Source of the DNA: Faecalicatena_A orotica
GTDB lineage: Bacteria > Bacillota > Clostridia > Lachnospirales > Lachnospiraceae
Length of the DNA stretch: 64,000 nt
Strand: one strand, 5' to 3'
Assembly: GCF_040545875.1 (NCBI RefSeq)
Contig: NZ_JBEPMR010000022.1
Shown here: one piece after another, positions 51,350-60,249 of the stretch
Layout of the letters: each line of letters opens with the position of its first letter
Numbering within the stretch: position 1 is the stretch's first letter
Program-made: the position numbers and the translations under genes
The notes under the pieces: model-generated
The model's database searches: none
The model's input: the letters and a program-made list of their open reading frames with translations, nothing else
Told to the model about the DNA's origin: nothing

Positions 51350-51844
51350 TTATTCGTATTTTGCTAAAATGTCATCAATATCATCCACGGTAAGGCGTCC
51401 GTATACTTCGCCATTGATCATCATAACCGGCGCCAGTCCGCATGCACCTACACAGCGGCATGCGTCTAATGAAAACTTCCCGTCAGGTGTACATTCCCCG
51501 CCGACAATCCCAAGTTTTTCCATCAGTGCATTATAAATGTCACCCGACCCTTTAACATAGCAGGCGGTTCCAAGACAGACGGAAATCTGATATTTTCCCT
51601 TGGGACTTAATGTGAACTGTGAATAGAATGTAGCTACCCCATAAATCTTTTCCAGAGGAATCCCTGTTTCATTAGAAATGATTGTCTGTACCTCTATGGG
51701 AAGGTATCCGTAGATATCCTGAGCCTTCTGAAGAATCGGCATCAAAGCACCTTTTTCATCTTTCAGCTCAGAAATCACTTTCAATAATGATTCTTCTTGT
51801 TCCTTAGTTCCTGAGAACGGAACGGTCTCTTTCTTTGCGAGCAT
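51350..51844 (-). CDS. hndA: NuoE-like [2Fe-2S] subunit of the second hydrogenase (HndA type)
   Basis: A 164-residue thioredoxin-fold protein with ligands in CLGTACYVKG and CRCVGACGLAP. First gene of the five-gene operon hndA-HATPase-hndB-hndC-hndD. GGAGG lies 7 bp upstream of the ATG at 51844. It resembles hydC at 36877 but is clearly divergent, so the two operons are old paralogues, not a recent copy. Confidence 0.94.
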   Translation of the reverse strand: MLAKKETVPFSGTKEQEESLLKVISELKDEKGALMPILQKAQDIYGYLPIEVQTIISNETGIPLEKIYGVATFYSQFTLSPKGKYQISVCLGTACYVKGSGDIYNALMEKLGIVGGECTPDGKFSLDACRCVGACGLAPVMMINGEVYGRLTVDDIDDILAKYE

Positions 51845-52163
51845 CGCTTAACCTCCATTTCTTTTTTGGACTATATTTAGGTTCATCATATCATAATATA
51901 TTACAAAATTCCAGCACTATTTCTTCATCTTTTTGTCGTTTCTGCTGATAGCAATTCTCATTTAGTTTCTGTATATTGTTAAATTATTTTCATTCTTTTC
52001 CGCTTTTTACGCCATTTCATATGCATTTGGCACAAGGTCTGACATTGCATTTTGCAGGCACAAATGCTATACTGAATTCACAACTGATATGTCATTCCGG
52101 ATTCATAACCGGCCCCGGAAGACGAAAGGAAACAAACAGAATGTAGATTGGATTGGAGGACTT
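51845..52163. other. Divergent promoter region between the second hydrogenase and the DRTGG operon
   Basis: No gene is supported in this 319-bp stretch. It holds the plus-strand promoter at 52045-52073. The hydrogenase promoter on the minus strand is less clear; TATGAT-like -10 candidates lie near 51880-51890. One half of a possible redox-regulator site (TTGTTAAA, 51976-51983) is present without its partner. Confidence 0.55.
52045..52073 (+). promoter_or_regulatory. Promoter of the DRTGG/anti-sigma/H-cluster operon
   Basis: A -35 TTGCAT (52045-52050) and a -10 TATACT (52068-52073) are 17 bp apart, giving a leader of about 85 nt. Confidence 0.65.
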
Positions 52164-52508
52164 ATGACAATAAAGGAAATGCAAAAACTGCTGGATGCCG
52201 AACTTTTGTTTGGCGATGAGCTGCTGGATCTGGATGCCAGATTTGTTTTTTCATCCGATATGATGAGCGACGTCCTTGCCTTTGCGGAAGAATGTTCTGT
52301 CCTCATTACCGGATTATGCAATCCGCAGGTCGTCAGAACTGCCGAGATGCTGGATATCGCCTGTATTATTTTCGTGCGCGGCAAGATGCCTGATGCGAAC
52401 ATCATTGCACTCGCACAGGGAAAAGGTATGGCTATACTTGCAACCAAACATTATATGTTCACCACATGTGGAATATTATATGAACATGGACTGCGGGGAG
52501 GTGCTTAA
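52164..52508 (+). CDS. DRTGG-domain protein, first copy
   Basis: A 114-residue protein made of one DRTGG-like domain: an early FVFSSDMMSDVLAF segment, RTAEMLDIACIIFVRGK and a late GILYEHGLR. This domain is also found next to kinases and transporters and is thought to sense a small ligand. The start at 52164 has GGAGGA upstream. It abuts the RsbW-like gene. The second copy is at 54411. Confidence 0.85.
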   Translation: MTIKEMQKLLDAELLFGDELLDLDARFVFSSDMMSDVLAFAEECSVLITGLCNPQVVRTAEMLDIACIIFVRGKMPDANIIALAQGKGMAILATKHYMFTTCGILYEHGLRGGA

Positions 52509-52931
52509 ATGAGTGAACATCTGACATTTACATACGAAATACCCGGAGATGATTTTACGCGCGCCGGTGAAGCCAGCAGCGCGATCAAGAATAAACTGAA
52601 GATGCTCGGCGTAGATAACGCCGCGATACGGAAGGTTGCAATCGCAATGTACGAAGGTGAGATTAACATGGTCATCCATGCTGACGGCGGTGAACTCACT
52701 GTTACGATTTCGGATACCGAGATCGTCATGGTCCTCGCCGATAAAGGCCCCGGCATCCCGGATATTTCAAAGGCGATGCAGGAAGGATACTCCACCGCAC
52801 CTGAAGAAGTCCGTTCCCTTGGTTTTGGAGCCGGTATGGGACTCCCGAATATGAAGAAGTATTCGGATGATTTCCAGATTGAGTCCGAAGTCGGAGTCGG
52901 AACAACCGTAACGATGAAAGTATTTATCTAA
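52509..52931 (+). CDS. RsbW-like serine kinase / anti-sigma factor
   Basis: A 140-residue GHKL ATPase: N-box EGEINMVIHA, G1 DKGPGIPD and G2 GFGAGMGLPNMKKYSD. The size and pattern fit anti-sigma factor kinases of the RsbW/SpoIIAB group, which bind a sigma factor or phosphorylate an anti-anti-sigma protein. Neither partner is in this window. It sits directly between a DRTGG gene and the H-cluster protein, which suggests that the switch is tied to redox sensing. The PP2C phosphatase at 41125 is a possible opponent. Confidence 0.9.
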   Translation: MSEHLTFTYEIPGDDFTRAGEASSAIKNKLKMLGVDNAAIRKVAIAMYEGEINMVIHADGGELTVTISDTEIVMVLADKGPGIPDISKAMQEGYSTAPEEVRSLGFGAGMGLPNMKKYSDDFQIESEVGVGTTVTMKVFI

Positions 52932-52956
52932 TTATTTACTATTGAAAGGAGCCAAT

Positions 52957-54366
52957 ATGGATAAGTTCATTCGTTCTGTTCGTCTGAACGAAGATGCCTG
53001 CCAGGGCTGTATCAACTGTATCAAGTACTGCCCTACCCAGGCGATCCGCGTACATAATGGAAAAGCCCACATCATTGACAAGTTCTGCATTGACTGCGGC
53101 CGCTGCATCCGCTACTGCCCACATCATGCTAAAATACCGAATTATGATTCACTCAATGTACTGAACAATTATAAGTATACAGTCGCGCTTCCGGCGCCTT
53201 CTCTTTATGCCCAGTATAATAACCTGACGAACGTGGATATCGTACTGAATGCCCTTCTGAAGCTGGGTTTTGATGACGTATTCGAGGTCAGCGCGGCCGC
53301 AGAGCTGGTATCCGAAGCCTCAAGGGAATATATGAAGGCCCACGCAGATGAAGGACCGTTCATCAGTTCTGCCTGTCCTTCCGTCGTCAGGCTGATTCGT
53401 GTGAAGTTCCCGGCCCTTTTGTCCAAACTTCTGCCGATCAAGCCCCCCGTCGAGGTTGCCGCAGAGATAGCCCGGGCACGGGCCATAGAACGGACCGGAC
53501 TTCCATCAGAGGATATCGGCATTATTTTCATATCCCCCTGCCCGTCCAAGGTTTCCTATGCAAAGGCCCCCCTCGGGATAGAAAAGAGTAACATAGATAA
53601 TGTAGTAGCAATCAAGGATGTTTATCCGCTCCTGCTGCCCCACATGAGCCGGGATGAAAGCCAGTTAAAGCCGCTCTCCAGTTCGGGGAGAATCGGGCTC
53701 GGCTGGGGTAATGCAGGCGGTGAGGTCGGTGGTCTTTTGATCGACAGCTATCTGGCCGCCGACGGGATTGTCAATATACTCCGCGTCCTCGAAGAGATTG
53801 AGGATGAAAAGATCCACGGCCTGAAGTTCATAGAACTCAACGCCTGCAACGGCGGCTGTGTGGGAGGCACCCTGACTGTAGAGAATGCCTATGTTGCAAC
53901 GACAAAGACGAAAAGACTGCTGCGTTACCAGCCTGTCTCCAAGAGCCATCTGAATACATACCCCGAGATTGATAATATCTATTGGGATGATGACGTGGAA
54001 TACGAACCGGTATTCCGTCTGGGCAATACCTTTAAAGAAAGCCTTGAGATGATGAGTACGGTGGAGGAACTGACGAAAAAGTTCCCGGGACTTGACTGCG
54101 GCTCCTGTGGGGCCCCTACATGCCAGACCCTGGCGGAGGATATCGTGAGGGGTGTTGCAACAAGCAACGACTGTATCTATGTTCTGCGTGAACACATTTC
54201 CAGTCTTTCAAAGGAAATTGACTTTCTCTCCAAAGCTTCCAGCCAGTCCTGCGGCTTTGAAGATGAAAGCACGAAGCTCCTCCACGAATATATCCACAAA
54301 CTGACGACAGAACTGGATGCATTTGGCGTACCGGAACAGAAAGCTTCAGATGAGGATCCGTCATGA
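52957..54366 (+). CDS. H-cluster-domain protein without the proton-shuttle cysteine
   Basis: A 469-residue protein: two [4Fe-4S] motifs (Cys15-25 and Cys44-54), an H-cluster domain (about 70-310), a CGSCGAPTC [4Fe-4S] domain (near residue 385) and a helical tail. There is no PAS domain. The ligand cysteines remain (Cys140, Cys195, Cys297, Cys301), but the shuttle Cys before Cys140 is Ala (SSACP), MPC is SPC, and the Glu of the second motif is lost. It is therefore probably not a good hydrogenase; a sensor role is likely. Start at 52957 after AAAGGAG. It follows the RsbW-like gene by 25 bp. Confidence 0.9.
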   Translation: MDKFIRSVRLNEDACQGCINCIKYCPTQAIRVHNGKAHIIDKFCIDCGRCIRYCPHHAKIPNYDSLNVLNNYKYTVALPAPSLYAQYNNLTNVDIVLNALLKLGFDDVFEVSAAAELVSEASREYMKAHADEGPFISSACPSVVRLIRVKFPALLSKLLPIKPPVEVAAEIARARAIERTGLPSEDIGIIFISPCPSKVSYAKAPLGIEKSNIDNVVAIKDVYPLLLPHMSRDESQLKPLSSSGRIGLGWGNAGGEVGGLLIDSYLAADGIVNILRVLEEIEDEKIHGLKFIELNACNGGCVGGTLTVENAYVATTKTKRLLRYQPVSKSHLNTYPEIDNIYWDDDVEYEPVFRLGNTFKESLEMMSTVEELTKKFPGLDCGSCGAPTCQTLAEDIVRGVATSNDCIYVLREHISSLSKEIDFLSKASSQSCGFEDESTKLLHEYIHKLTTELDAFGVPEQKASDEDPS

Positions 54367-54410
54367 CCTGCCGTTAATCATATTTTTTATTCTGAAAGGA
54401 GAAATCATAC

Positions 54411-54743
54411 ATGAAACTTCAGTCAGTTTTAGATTTACCGGACTTAAGCGTACTTGTAAAAGGGAATCCTGACCGGGAAGTCAGTAAAGTATTCTGCTGC
54501 GACCTGCTGAGCATTGCAATGGGCAAGGCTCCCGCAGACGGCGTATGGGTTACTGTCATGGGGAATAAGAACACCCTCGCCGTTGCCACGCTGACCGATA
54601 CTGCCTGTATCATACTGGCAGAGGGCGTTGCTCTGGATGAGGGGACTCTCGCACAGGCAGAAGCGGAAGGGATTGCCGTTCTGGCAACAGACCTTCCTGT
54701 CTTCGATATGGCTCTGGAAGTCTATGAAGCGGGACTTGCATGA
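54411..54743 (+). CDS. DRTGG-domain protein, second copy
   Basis: A 110-residue single-domain protein, clearly related to the one at 52164: CCDLLSIAMGK, TLTDTACIILAEG and ALEVYEAGLA match the same positions. GAAAGGAG lies upstream. It overlaps the PHP gene by 4 bp (ATGA). Two copies flank the RsbW-like and H-cluster genes. Confidence 0.85.
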   Translation: MKLQSVLDLPDLSVLVKGNPDREVSKVFCCDLLSIAMGKAPADGVWVTVMGNKNTLAVATLTDTACIILAEGVALDEGTLAQAEAEGIAVLATDLPVFDMALEVYEAGLA

Positions 54744-55459
54744 TTCCGCTATATTATGATCTTCATCTCCATTCCTGTCTTTCCCCATGCGGAGATGACG
54801 ACATGACACCTGCCAATATTGTAGGTATGGCATCCATCAAGGGGCTTGATGTCATTGCACTGACCGACCATAACAGCTGCCTCAACTGTCCCGCTGCCAT
54901 GATTCACGGACAGAATTACGGTGTTACTGTAATACCGGGAATGGAACTGTGTACCGCAGAAGAGGTCCATGTGATCTGTCTGTTTTCAGAATTGGACAAT
55001 GCACTTGCATTTGACTCCTATGTTTATGAACACTTGATGCCAATAAAGAACAAAGAAGAGATTTTCGGAAAACAGCAGATCATGAACGAGGACGATGAAG
55101 TGACCGGAACGGTCGGTAACCTGCTCATCAATGCCACGGATATCCCATTTGACGAAGTAGTCAGCCTGACAGCAGAGTACGGTGGAATCGCTTATCCGGC
55201 CCATATTGACAAGACGTCTACCAGTCTTCTGTCTAACTTAGGTTTTGTTCCGCCTGACAGTGCATTTACCTGTGCCGAGGTTCATGATTTGAAGAATCTG
55301 CACAAGATACAGAAAGATCATCCCTATTTTTTGAACTGCAATATCATAAGCAGCTCTGACGCGCATTATCTGGAGGATATCCGGGAACCCCAGTATCAGA
55401 TCTTCTCTGAGTCAAAGGGACTGAAAGATATCTTAACCGCAATTAATAATAAACTCTAA
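54740..55459 (+). CDS. PHP-domain phosphoesterase
   Basis: A 239-residue PHP protein. Metal ligands appear in DLHLHSCLSP, ALTDHNS, GMELCTAEEVH, PAHID and SSDAHY, the usual order. PHP proteins hydrolyse phosphate esters or act in nucleotide turnover. It is the last gene of the operon, ahead of a strong terminator, so it may remove the signal molecule of the system; that is inference. Confidence 0.9.
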   Translation: MIPLYYDLHLHSCLSPCGDDDMTPANIVGMASIKGLDVIALTDHNSCLNCPAAMIHGQNYGVTVIPGMELCTAEEVHVICLFSELDNALAFDSYVYEHLMPIKNKEEIFGKQQIMNEDDEVTGTVGNLLINATDIPFDEVVSLTAEYGGIAYPAHIDKTSTSLLSNLGFVPPDSAFTCAEVHDLKNLHKIQKDHPYFLNCNIISSSDAHYLEDIREPQYQIFSESKGLKDILTAINNKL

Positions 55460-55494
55460 AAAAGGGGATGCCGCTTAAGCATTCCCCTTTTCTT
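55457..55494. terminator. Terminator between the PHP operon and the KdpDE-like genes
   Basis: GGGGATGC (55464-55471) pairs with GCATTCCCC (55479-55487, one bulged T) around a 7-nt loop, with A and T runs outside. It serves both convergent transcripts. Confidence 0.85.
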
Positions 55495-55510
55495 ACTCTA
55501 TTTTCCGGAA

Positions 55511-56212
55511 TCACTCCTTAAACCGGTATCCAACTCCCACTTCTGTCACAATAAACCTCGGTTCCGCCGGGTTTTTCTCAATCTTCCTTCTCAGCGTAGC
55601 CATAAACACCCTGAGTGTCCCTGCCTCGGCGCCTTTTGCATACCCCCATATCTCTTTCAGTATATAGTTATGGGTCAGCACTTTGCCCCGGTTCGCAATC
55701 AGCAGAACCAATATCTTATATTCAATCGGTGTCAGGTGGATCTCCTCTTCATCAATCATCACACTCCGCTTTGCATAGTCCACAGTCAGGTAATCCTGCC
55801 GGAATACTTCCTCTGTATTCTCTAAGGCCATACTCTCCATTTTTCTCATAGCAACACGTATCCGGGCCATCAGTTCTCCCATATAAAACGGCTTTGTCAC
55901 GTAATCATCCGCGCCCGCATCGAGCGCCTGTATCTTTTCCTGCTCTTCCTGTCTGGCAGACACGACAATGATCGGCGTATTGGACAGTTCCCTGACATTC
56001 TTAACAACTTCTAGCCCGTCCCCGTCAGGCAGGCCCAGATCAAGCAGGATCATATCCGGCTGGTTTGCATAGAACAGGCTGATCGCCTCCTTAACAGATT
56101 TTGCCACAAAATATCCGTATTCCTCATCTTTCAGAGTCATGCTCATAAAGTTTACAATATATTTATCGTCTTCAACGATCAGAATCGTTTTCTTTTCTTT
56201 CATCACTACCAC
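55511..56212 (-). CDS. OmpR/KdpE-family response regulator
   Basis: A 233-residue regulator. The receiver has EDDKYI, the phospho-acceptor in LLDLGLPDGDG and Lys in VTKPF. The C-terminal winged helix has the TPIEYKIL and RxxIE segments of the OmpR group. It is closest in pattern to KdpE. It follows the kinase gene by 72 bp. Confidence 0.93.
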   Translation of the reverse strand: MVVMKEKKTILIVEDDKYIVNFMSMTLKDEEYGYFVAKSVKEAISLFYANQPDMILLDLGLPDGDGLEVVKNVRELSNTPIIVVSARQEEQEKIQALDAGADDYVTKPFYMGELMARIRVAMRKMESMALENTEEVFRQDYLTVDYAKRSVMIDEEEIHLTPIEYKILVLLIANRGKVLTHNYILKEIWGYAKGAEAGTLRVFMATLRRKIEKNPAEPRFIVTEVGVGYRFKE

Positions 56213-56284
56213 CTGTTATCCATTATGTCATAAGGCCATCTTCTCCAGCCGCCGGAGTGTATGGCACGGTCTGAACAGTAACAT

Positions 56285-57721
56285 TTAATCTGCAAGCCCG
56301 GCTTTCAGCCAGAAGGTGAATCTTGCGCCGCCTTCGGCCCGGTTTTCAGCCCAGATTTCACCGTCGTGGGCCTTCACGACTTCCCTGCAGATTGCAAGTC
56401 CCAGTCCAATCCCCCGCTTCTGGTCAGTACTCTTATCTGACAGGGAGACAAATTCGTCAAATATCTTTTCCGTCATCCCTTCTTTTATCCCGTCACCGTC
56501 ATCCTCTACCACAAAATAAACACGGCTGCTGCGGTAAAACACATTGAGTCCGATATATCCGGCATCCTCCGTATGCTTCATGGCATTATCAAGAAGATTC
56601 ACGAGAACCTGTATAATCATTTTATTGTCCATTTCGGCAACAACAACCCTGTCCGGCAGTGTGATGCGGAAATTACGCCGTTTCTTCAGGCCGATCACAT
56701 GCTTCTCAGCCTCATATACAATATCATCCACCACTTCCGTACGTTTTTCAATAAACTGCTGCCCGCTCTCGATCTTTGTCATGCTCAGAATATTTTCCAT
56801 CATCTTCATCAGCCACATCGCCTGTTCCATAACATCCCTGACCAGCCCGTCCTTTGCATCCTGATCCATAGAGTGGTTCTCCAGAATCAGGCTGCAGTCA
56901 CCCATGATTCCTGTAAGCGGTGTCCTGAAGTCGTGAGAAATGCTCCTGAGCATGCCGCTTTTCATGTGCTCCCGTTCCACTTCCACCTTGGTCTGTTCCT
57001 GTTCTGCATAGATCAGTTCCCTGTCCAGCGCGATACCAATCTGATTGGCCGCCGTCTTCACAAGCATTTCTGCCTCCGCCGCCAGTCCCTGATTGTGGTT
57101 AAATACTTTTAATGTTCCCAGCTGCCTTACCATACCTATGATCGGAAACATCAGGTAATCCTTAGAGATATACTCTTTGGCCGCCCCGGCCCCGATTGTC
57201 TCCCCTTCCAGTTCAACAATGCAATCGTATCCGGTATGCTCATAGATATACCGGATCCCCAGCTGTATGATATTCTCCTTGCCTGTCACATTGATAAACT
57301 TTTCTGACATTTCATAAAGCCTGAGTGCCGTCTCCTCACTGTTCTGTGCAATCAGCAGCTGCTTCTGAAACCGTACGGTCAGGCTGGAAGAGATACAGGC
57401 CGCCAATAGGAAAAAGCCCATCAGTGCCACATCATTCGGGTTCATGATGGCAAATGTATGCACGGGAACGGTAAAAAAGTAATTGAACATCATGACACTG
57501 ACGATGGCCCCTATGATCCCATATTCATATCCCCGTGTGAAAACACTGATCAGGAGCACACCGACCATGAATACCATCAGACAGTTTTCTTTCGCAACTC
57601 CTGCCCTGTTCAGGATCAGGCAGAACATGCTGGCAGAAAGCACAATGAGTATTGTCCTCAAAGCATAATTTACTCTTCTGTTCTTTGCAATGCTCTTTAT
57701 AACCCCTGCTGCACTCTTCAT
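56285..57721 (-). CDS. KdpD-like sensor kinase lacking the N-terminal KdpD domain
   Basis: A 478-residue kinase. Four close helices (about residues 18-110) form a DUF4118-type membrane part, followed by a GAF-like region (about 130-235), the phospho-acceptor His in LRSISHDFRTPL and an HATPase with DDGDGI and RGIGLGLAI. KdpD proteins normally carry about 390 residues of Walker-type and UspA domains before the helices; these are missing. There is no kdpFABC in the window, so it probably controls the Ktr-like genes upstream. Confidence 0.92.
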   Translation of the reverse strand: MKSAAGVIKSIAKNRRVNYALRTILIVLSASMFCLILNRAGVAKENCLMVFMVGVLLISVFTRGYEYGIIGAIVSVMMFNYFFTVPVHTFAIMNPNDVALMGFFLLAACISSSLTVRFQKQLLIAQNSEETALRLYEMSEKFINVTGKENIIQLGIRYIYEHTGYDCIVELEGETIGAGAAKEYISKDYLMFPIIGMVRQLGTLKVFNHNQGLAAEAEMLVKTAANQIGIALDRELIYAEQEQTKVEVEREHMKSGMLRSISHDFRTPLTGIMGDCSLILENHSMDQDAKDGLVRDVMEQAMWLMKMMENILSMTKIESGQQFIEKRTEVVDDIVYEAEKHVIGLKKRRNFRITLPDRVVVAEMDNKMIIQVLVNLLDNAMKHTEDAGYIGLNVFYRSSRVYFVVEDDGDGIKEGMTEKIFDEFVSLSDKSTDQKRGIGLGLAICREVVKAHDGEIWAENRAEGGARFTFWLKAGLAD

Positions 57722-57774
57722 ATGCTGTGTGCTCTCCTTTCCACCTGCCTGTATTTATTTTTTATCATAACACC

Positions 57775-58428
57775 TTAATGGATGTTTGCCAATATCCGGT
57801 CAATATCCTTTTTCAGTCCAACGACCATCAGATGGTCTTCTGCAGTAAGAAGCCTGTCTGCCTGCGGCAAAAGCTGCAGATGTCCGTTTGTCTTAATCCC
57901 AAGAATACTTACATGGTATTTAGACCGTATTGCAAGCTGGCGGATACTCTTTCCGATCCATTCCTTCATCGGTGGTATTTCAAAAATGGAATACCCCTCG
58001 GTCAGTTCAATATAGTCAAACACATGGTTTGCGCTATGCCTGACAGCCAGACGTTCCGCGATATCCCGGTCCGGGTAGATGACTTCATCCGCACCGTTTC
58101 TTAAAAGGAATTTTGCGTGGATGTCTCTGTTTGCCTTGCTCACAACATAGTTCGCCCCCATTTCCTTAATGAGACTTGTAATCTCCAGACTGCTCTGGAA
58201 ATTGGAGCCGATGCATACAAAGCAAATATCAAAGTTTCCTATACCGAGACTTTTCAGCACATCTTCATTTGTACAGTCTCCCACCTTCGCCATCGTGGCA
58301 TACGGAAGCAAGTCCTGCATACACTCCTCGTCCTTGTCAACAATCATAACCTCATTTCCCAGCTGTGACATATTAATACATAGATGGTGTCCCAGTCTGC
58401 CAAGGCCTATAATTAATACTGATTTCAT
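57775..58428 (-). CDS. ktrA: KtrA-type RCK subunit of potassium uptake
   Basis: A 217-residue protein with one RCK-N domain (VLIIGLGRLGHHLC, acidic Asp at the end of strand 2 in MIVDKDEE) and one TrkA-C domain (about 140-217). This is half the size of TrkA at 7907 and fits KtrA, which regulates KtrB. It starts 16 bp after the ktrB stop with GGAGGAG upstream. Confidence 0.93.
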   Translation of the reverse strand: MKSVLIIGLGRLGHHLCINMSQLGNEVMIVDKDEECMQDLLPYATMAKVGDCTNEDVLKSLGIGNFDICFVCIGSNFQSSLEITSLIKEMGANYVVSKANRDIHAKFLLRNGADEVIYPDRDIAERLAVRHSANHVFDYIELTEGYSIFEIPPMKEWIGKSIRQLAIRSKYHVSILGIKTNGHLQLLPQADRLLTAEDHLMVVGLKKDIDRILANIH

Positions 58429-58444
58429 ATTCTAACTCCTCCAA

Positions 58445-59785
58445 TCAACCTATCATAATCTGTTCCACAGGCAATTTCACCGGCGGTTCTACCTTATGCC
58501 CGCGCAGGGAAAGGGCGAATGTCATACTGCCGATTCTTCCACAATACATAAGGAATATCAGTACAATCTTCGAAATAGTTTCCATATCTCTTGTAATCCC
58601 TGTTGACATCCCCACCGTCCCGATTGCGGAAATCACTTCAAACGCTGCATCAGTAATTGCAACCGGCTGCACCGTAACGATTACGAGCACTGCCAGGATT
58701 ACGGAAAATAAATTAATACATAAAACTGCACTGGCCTTTCTGATAGACCCCTCATCCAGCCTTCTCCCGAAAATCTTACAATGCATCTCTTTCCTCAGAT
58801 TAGCGTGGACATAAATCAGAAGTACCACGAAAGTTGTTGTCTTAATCCCTCCCGCCGTAGATCCCGGGCTCCCTCCTATAAACATGAGAATGGAGGTCAG
58901 AATCTTGCTGCTGTCAGTCAGCGCTGCCGTATCCACAGTATTAAATCCGGCGGTCCTTGCAGTAACGGATCCAAACAGAGAACATAGTATTTTATCATCA
59001 AAGGGCATTCCTGCAATCGTGTTATTCCGTTCAAAGAAAAAGAGAAGTGCTGCCCCTCCAAAAATAAGTATAAACGTAGATATTAATACAATTTTCGTAT
59101 GAAGGCTGTATCTCCTAAAGGACACTTTATATATGGAAATATCATTCCACACAAAGAAACCTATCCCCCCTATCACAATCAGGCCCATAATGACGAGATT
59201 CACGACCCAGTCATTATAATATGGTGTAAAAGAGGAATAAGCCCCGTGTCCGCCCATCAGGTCAAAACCGGCATTGCAAAAGGCCGAGATTGCATGAAAA
59301 ATGCCAAAATATACTGCTTTTCCCAGACTCATTGTCTCACAGAAACGAATCGCAAGTATCAGCGCCCCGAGACCTTCGAAGAAAACTGTACCAATAATGA
59401 TTTTCTTAGCCAGTCTGACGATGCCGCCGACCTGCATAATATTCACACTCTCCTGAAGCGTCCCTCTGGTCCACAGGCCTATCTTTCTCCTGAGTAAGAT
59501 GGCAAAGCAGACGCCTATCGTCATGAATCCAAGTCCCCCAAGCTGGATGATCACCAGTATCACGCTTTGTCCAAATAGGGACCAGTACTGGAATGTGTCC
59601 GCAATCACAAGGCCTGTTACACATGCTGCAGAAGTTGAAGTGAACAGTGCATCCACAGCCGGAGTCGCCACACCGTCCCTTGTGGAGACCGGGAGCATCA
59701 AAAGCCCTGCTCCAATGAATATAATAAGACAGTACCCCAATACAATCATCTGTGTCTGCGTTAAGCGTTTTGTAAAAAGTTTCAT
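58445..59785 (-). CDS. ktrB: KtrB-type potassium uptake protein
   Basis: A 446-residue membrane protein of the TrkH/KtrB superfamily. Pore loops with filter glycines are visible: STSAACVTGL, SAFCNAGFDL, TARTAGFNTV and SAIGTVGMST. The segment GGSPGSTAGGIKTTT is the family's gating-loop region. The operon order (tethered RCK-like, ktrB, ktrA) differs from the trkA-trkH unit at 6.4-9.3 kb. Confidence 0.93.
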   Translation of the reverse strand: MKLFTKRLTQTQMIVLGYCLIIFIGAGLLMLPVSTRDGVATPAVDALFTSTSAACVTGLVIADTFQYWSLFGQSVILVIIQLGGLGFMTIGVCFAILLRRKIGLWTRGTLQESVNIMQVGGIVRLAKKIIIGTVFFEGLGALILAIRFCETMSLGKAVYFGIFHAISAFCNAGFDLMGGHGAYSSFTPYYNDWVVNLVIMGLIVIGGIGFFVWNDISIYKVSFRRYSLHTKIVLISTFILIFGGAALLFFFERNNTIAGMPFDDKILCSLFGSVTARTAGFNTVDTAALTDSSKILTSILMFIGGSPGSTAGGIKTTTFVVLLIYVHANLRKEMHCKIFGRRLDEGSIRKASAVLCINLFSVILAVLVIVTVQPVAITDAAFEVISAIGTVGMSTGITRDMETISKIVLIFLMYCGRIGSMTFALSLRGHKVEPPVKLPVEQIMIG

Positions 59786-60249
59786 GCCGCACCGACCTCG
59801 TTTTCCATAATCAGCAATTCCAGCCGCTGCAGCAGTTCTTCTTTTTCTGTAAATATCTGGACGTGTGACTGACGGTACAGCCTCATATTCATTTTCTCAT
59901 TGCACAGGCTGAAAATCTGCGCCCCCGGATACATTTTCCGGAATAAATTGCAGGCTGAAAGGTTATCAATATCGGAGTCTGATACCGCTGCCAGATACTC
60001 TACATGCTGCCATGCCCTGTCAATATAGACAGATTCCAGAAATACCGGCTCAATACCGGCCTTCTCAAACCAGGATGCAACCTGCTCCATTTCCTTGCTT
60101 TTTCCAAAGATCACTGCGTATTGTTTCTTCTTTGCCTTCTTCTGAAGCTCTTTCTCATCATCGATAAAGCGGTCAATCCCTTTCATCAGATAAAGGCCAT
60201 ACAGAGCTCCGGCTGTTACTATAATCCCTAAAATTAAATTCGTTAACAT
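59782..60249 (-). CDS. Membrane-tethered RCK-like protein of unknown function
   Basis: A 155-residue protein with one N-terminal helix (about 4-24) and a cytoplasmic domain of about 115 residues. From YAVIFGKSKE on, the domain follows the RCK-N pattern (SDIDNLSACNLFRKMYPGAQIFSLCN matches the second half), but the nucleotide loop GxGxxG is reduced to FGKS. The start at 60249 is chosen because GAAGG is at a good distance; ATG at 60255 or GTG at 60258 are possible. It overlaps ktrB by 4 bp, so a role in gating or assembling KtrB is likely but unproved. Confidence 0.7.
   Translation of the reverse strand: MLTNLILGIIVTAGALYGLYLMKGIDRFIDDEKELQKKAKKKQYAVIFGKSKEMEQVASWFEKAGIEPVFLESVYIDRAWQHVEYLAAVSDSDIDNLSACNLFRKMYPGAQIFSLCNEKMNMRLYRQSHVQIFTEKEELLQRLELLIMENEVGAA

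Noticed and set aside
51976..51983. Rex-type redox repressor site (TTGTTAAA) before the second hydrogenase
   Set aside because: Only one half-site is convincing; the opposite half is missing.
52029..52049. Sigma-54 promoter (TGGCAC ... TTGCA) before the DRTGG operon
   Set aside because: The spacing between the two parts is 11 bases, not the required 5, and a good sigma-A promoter overlaps.
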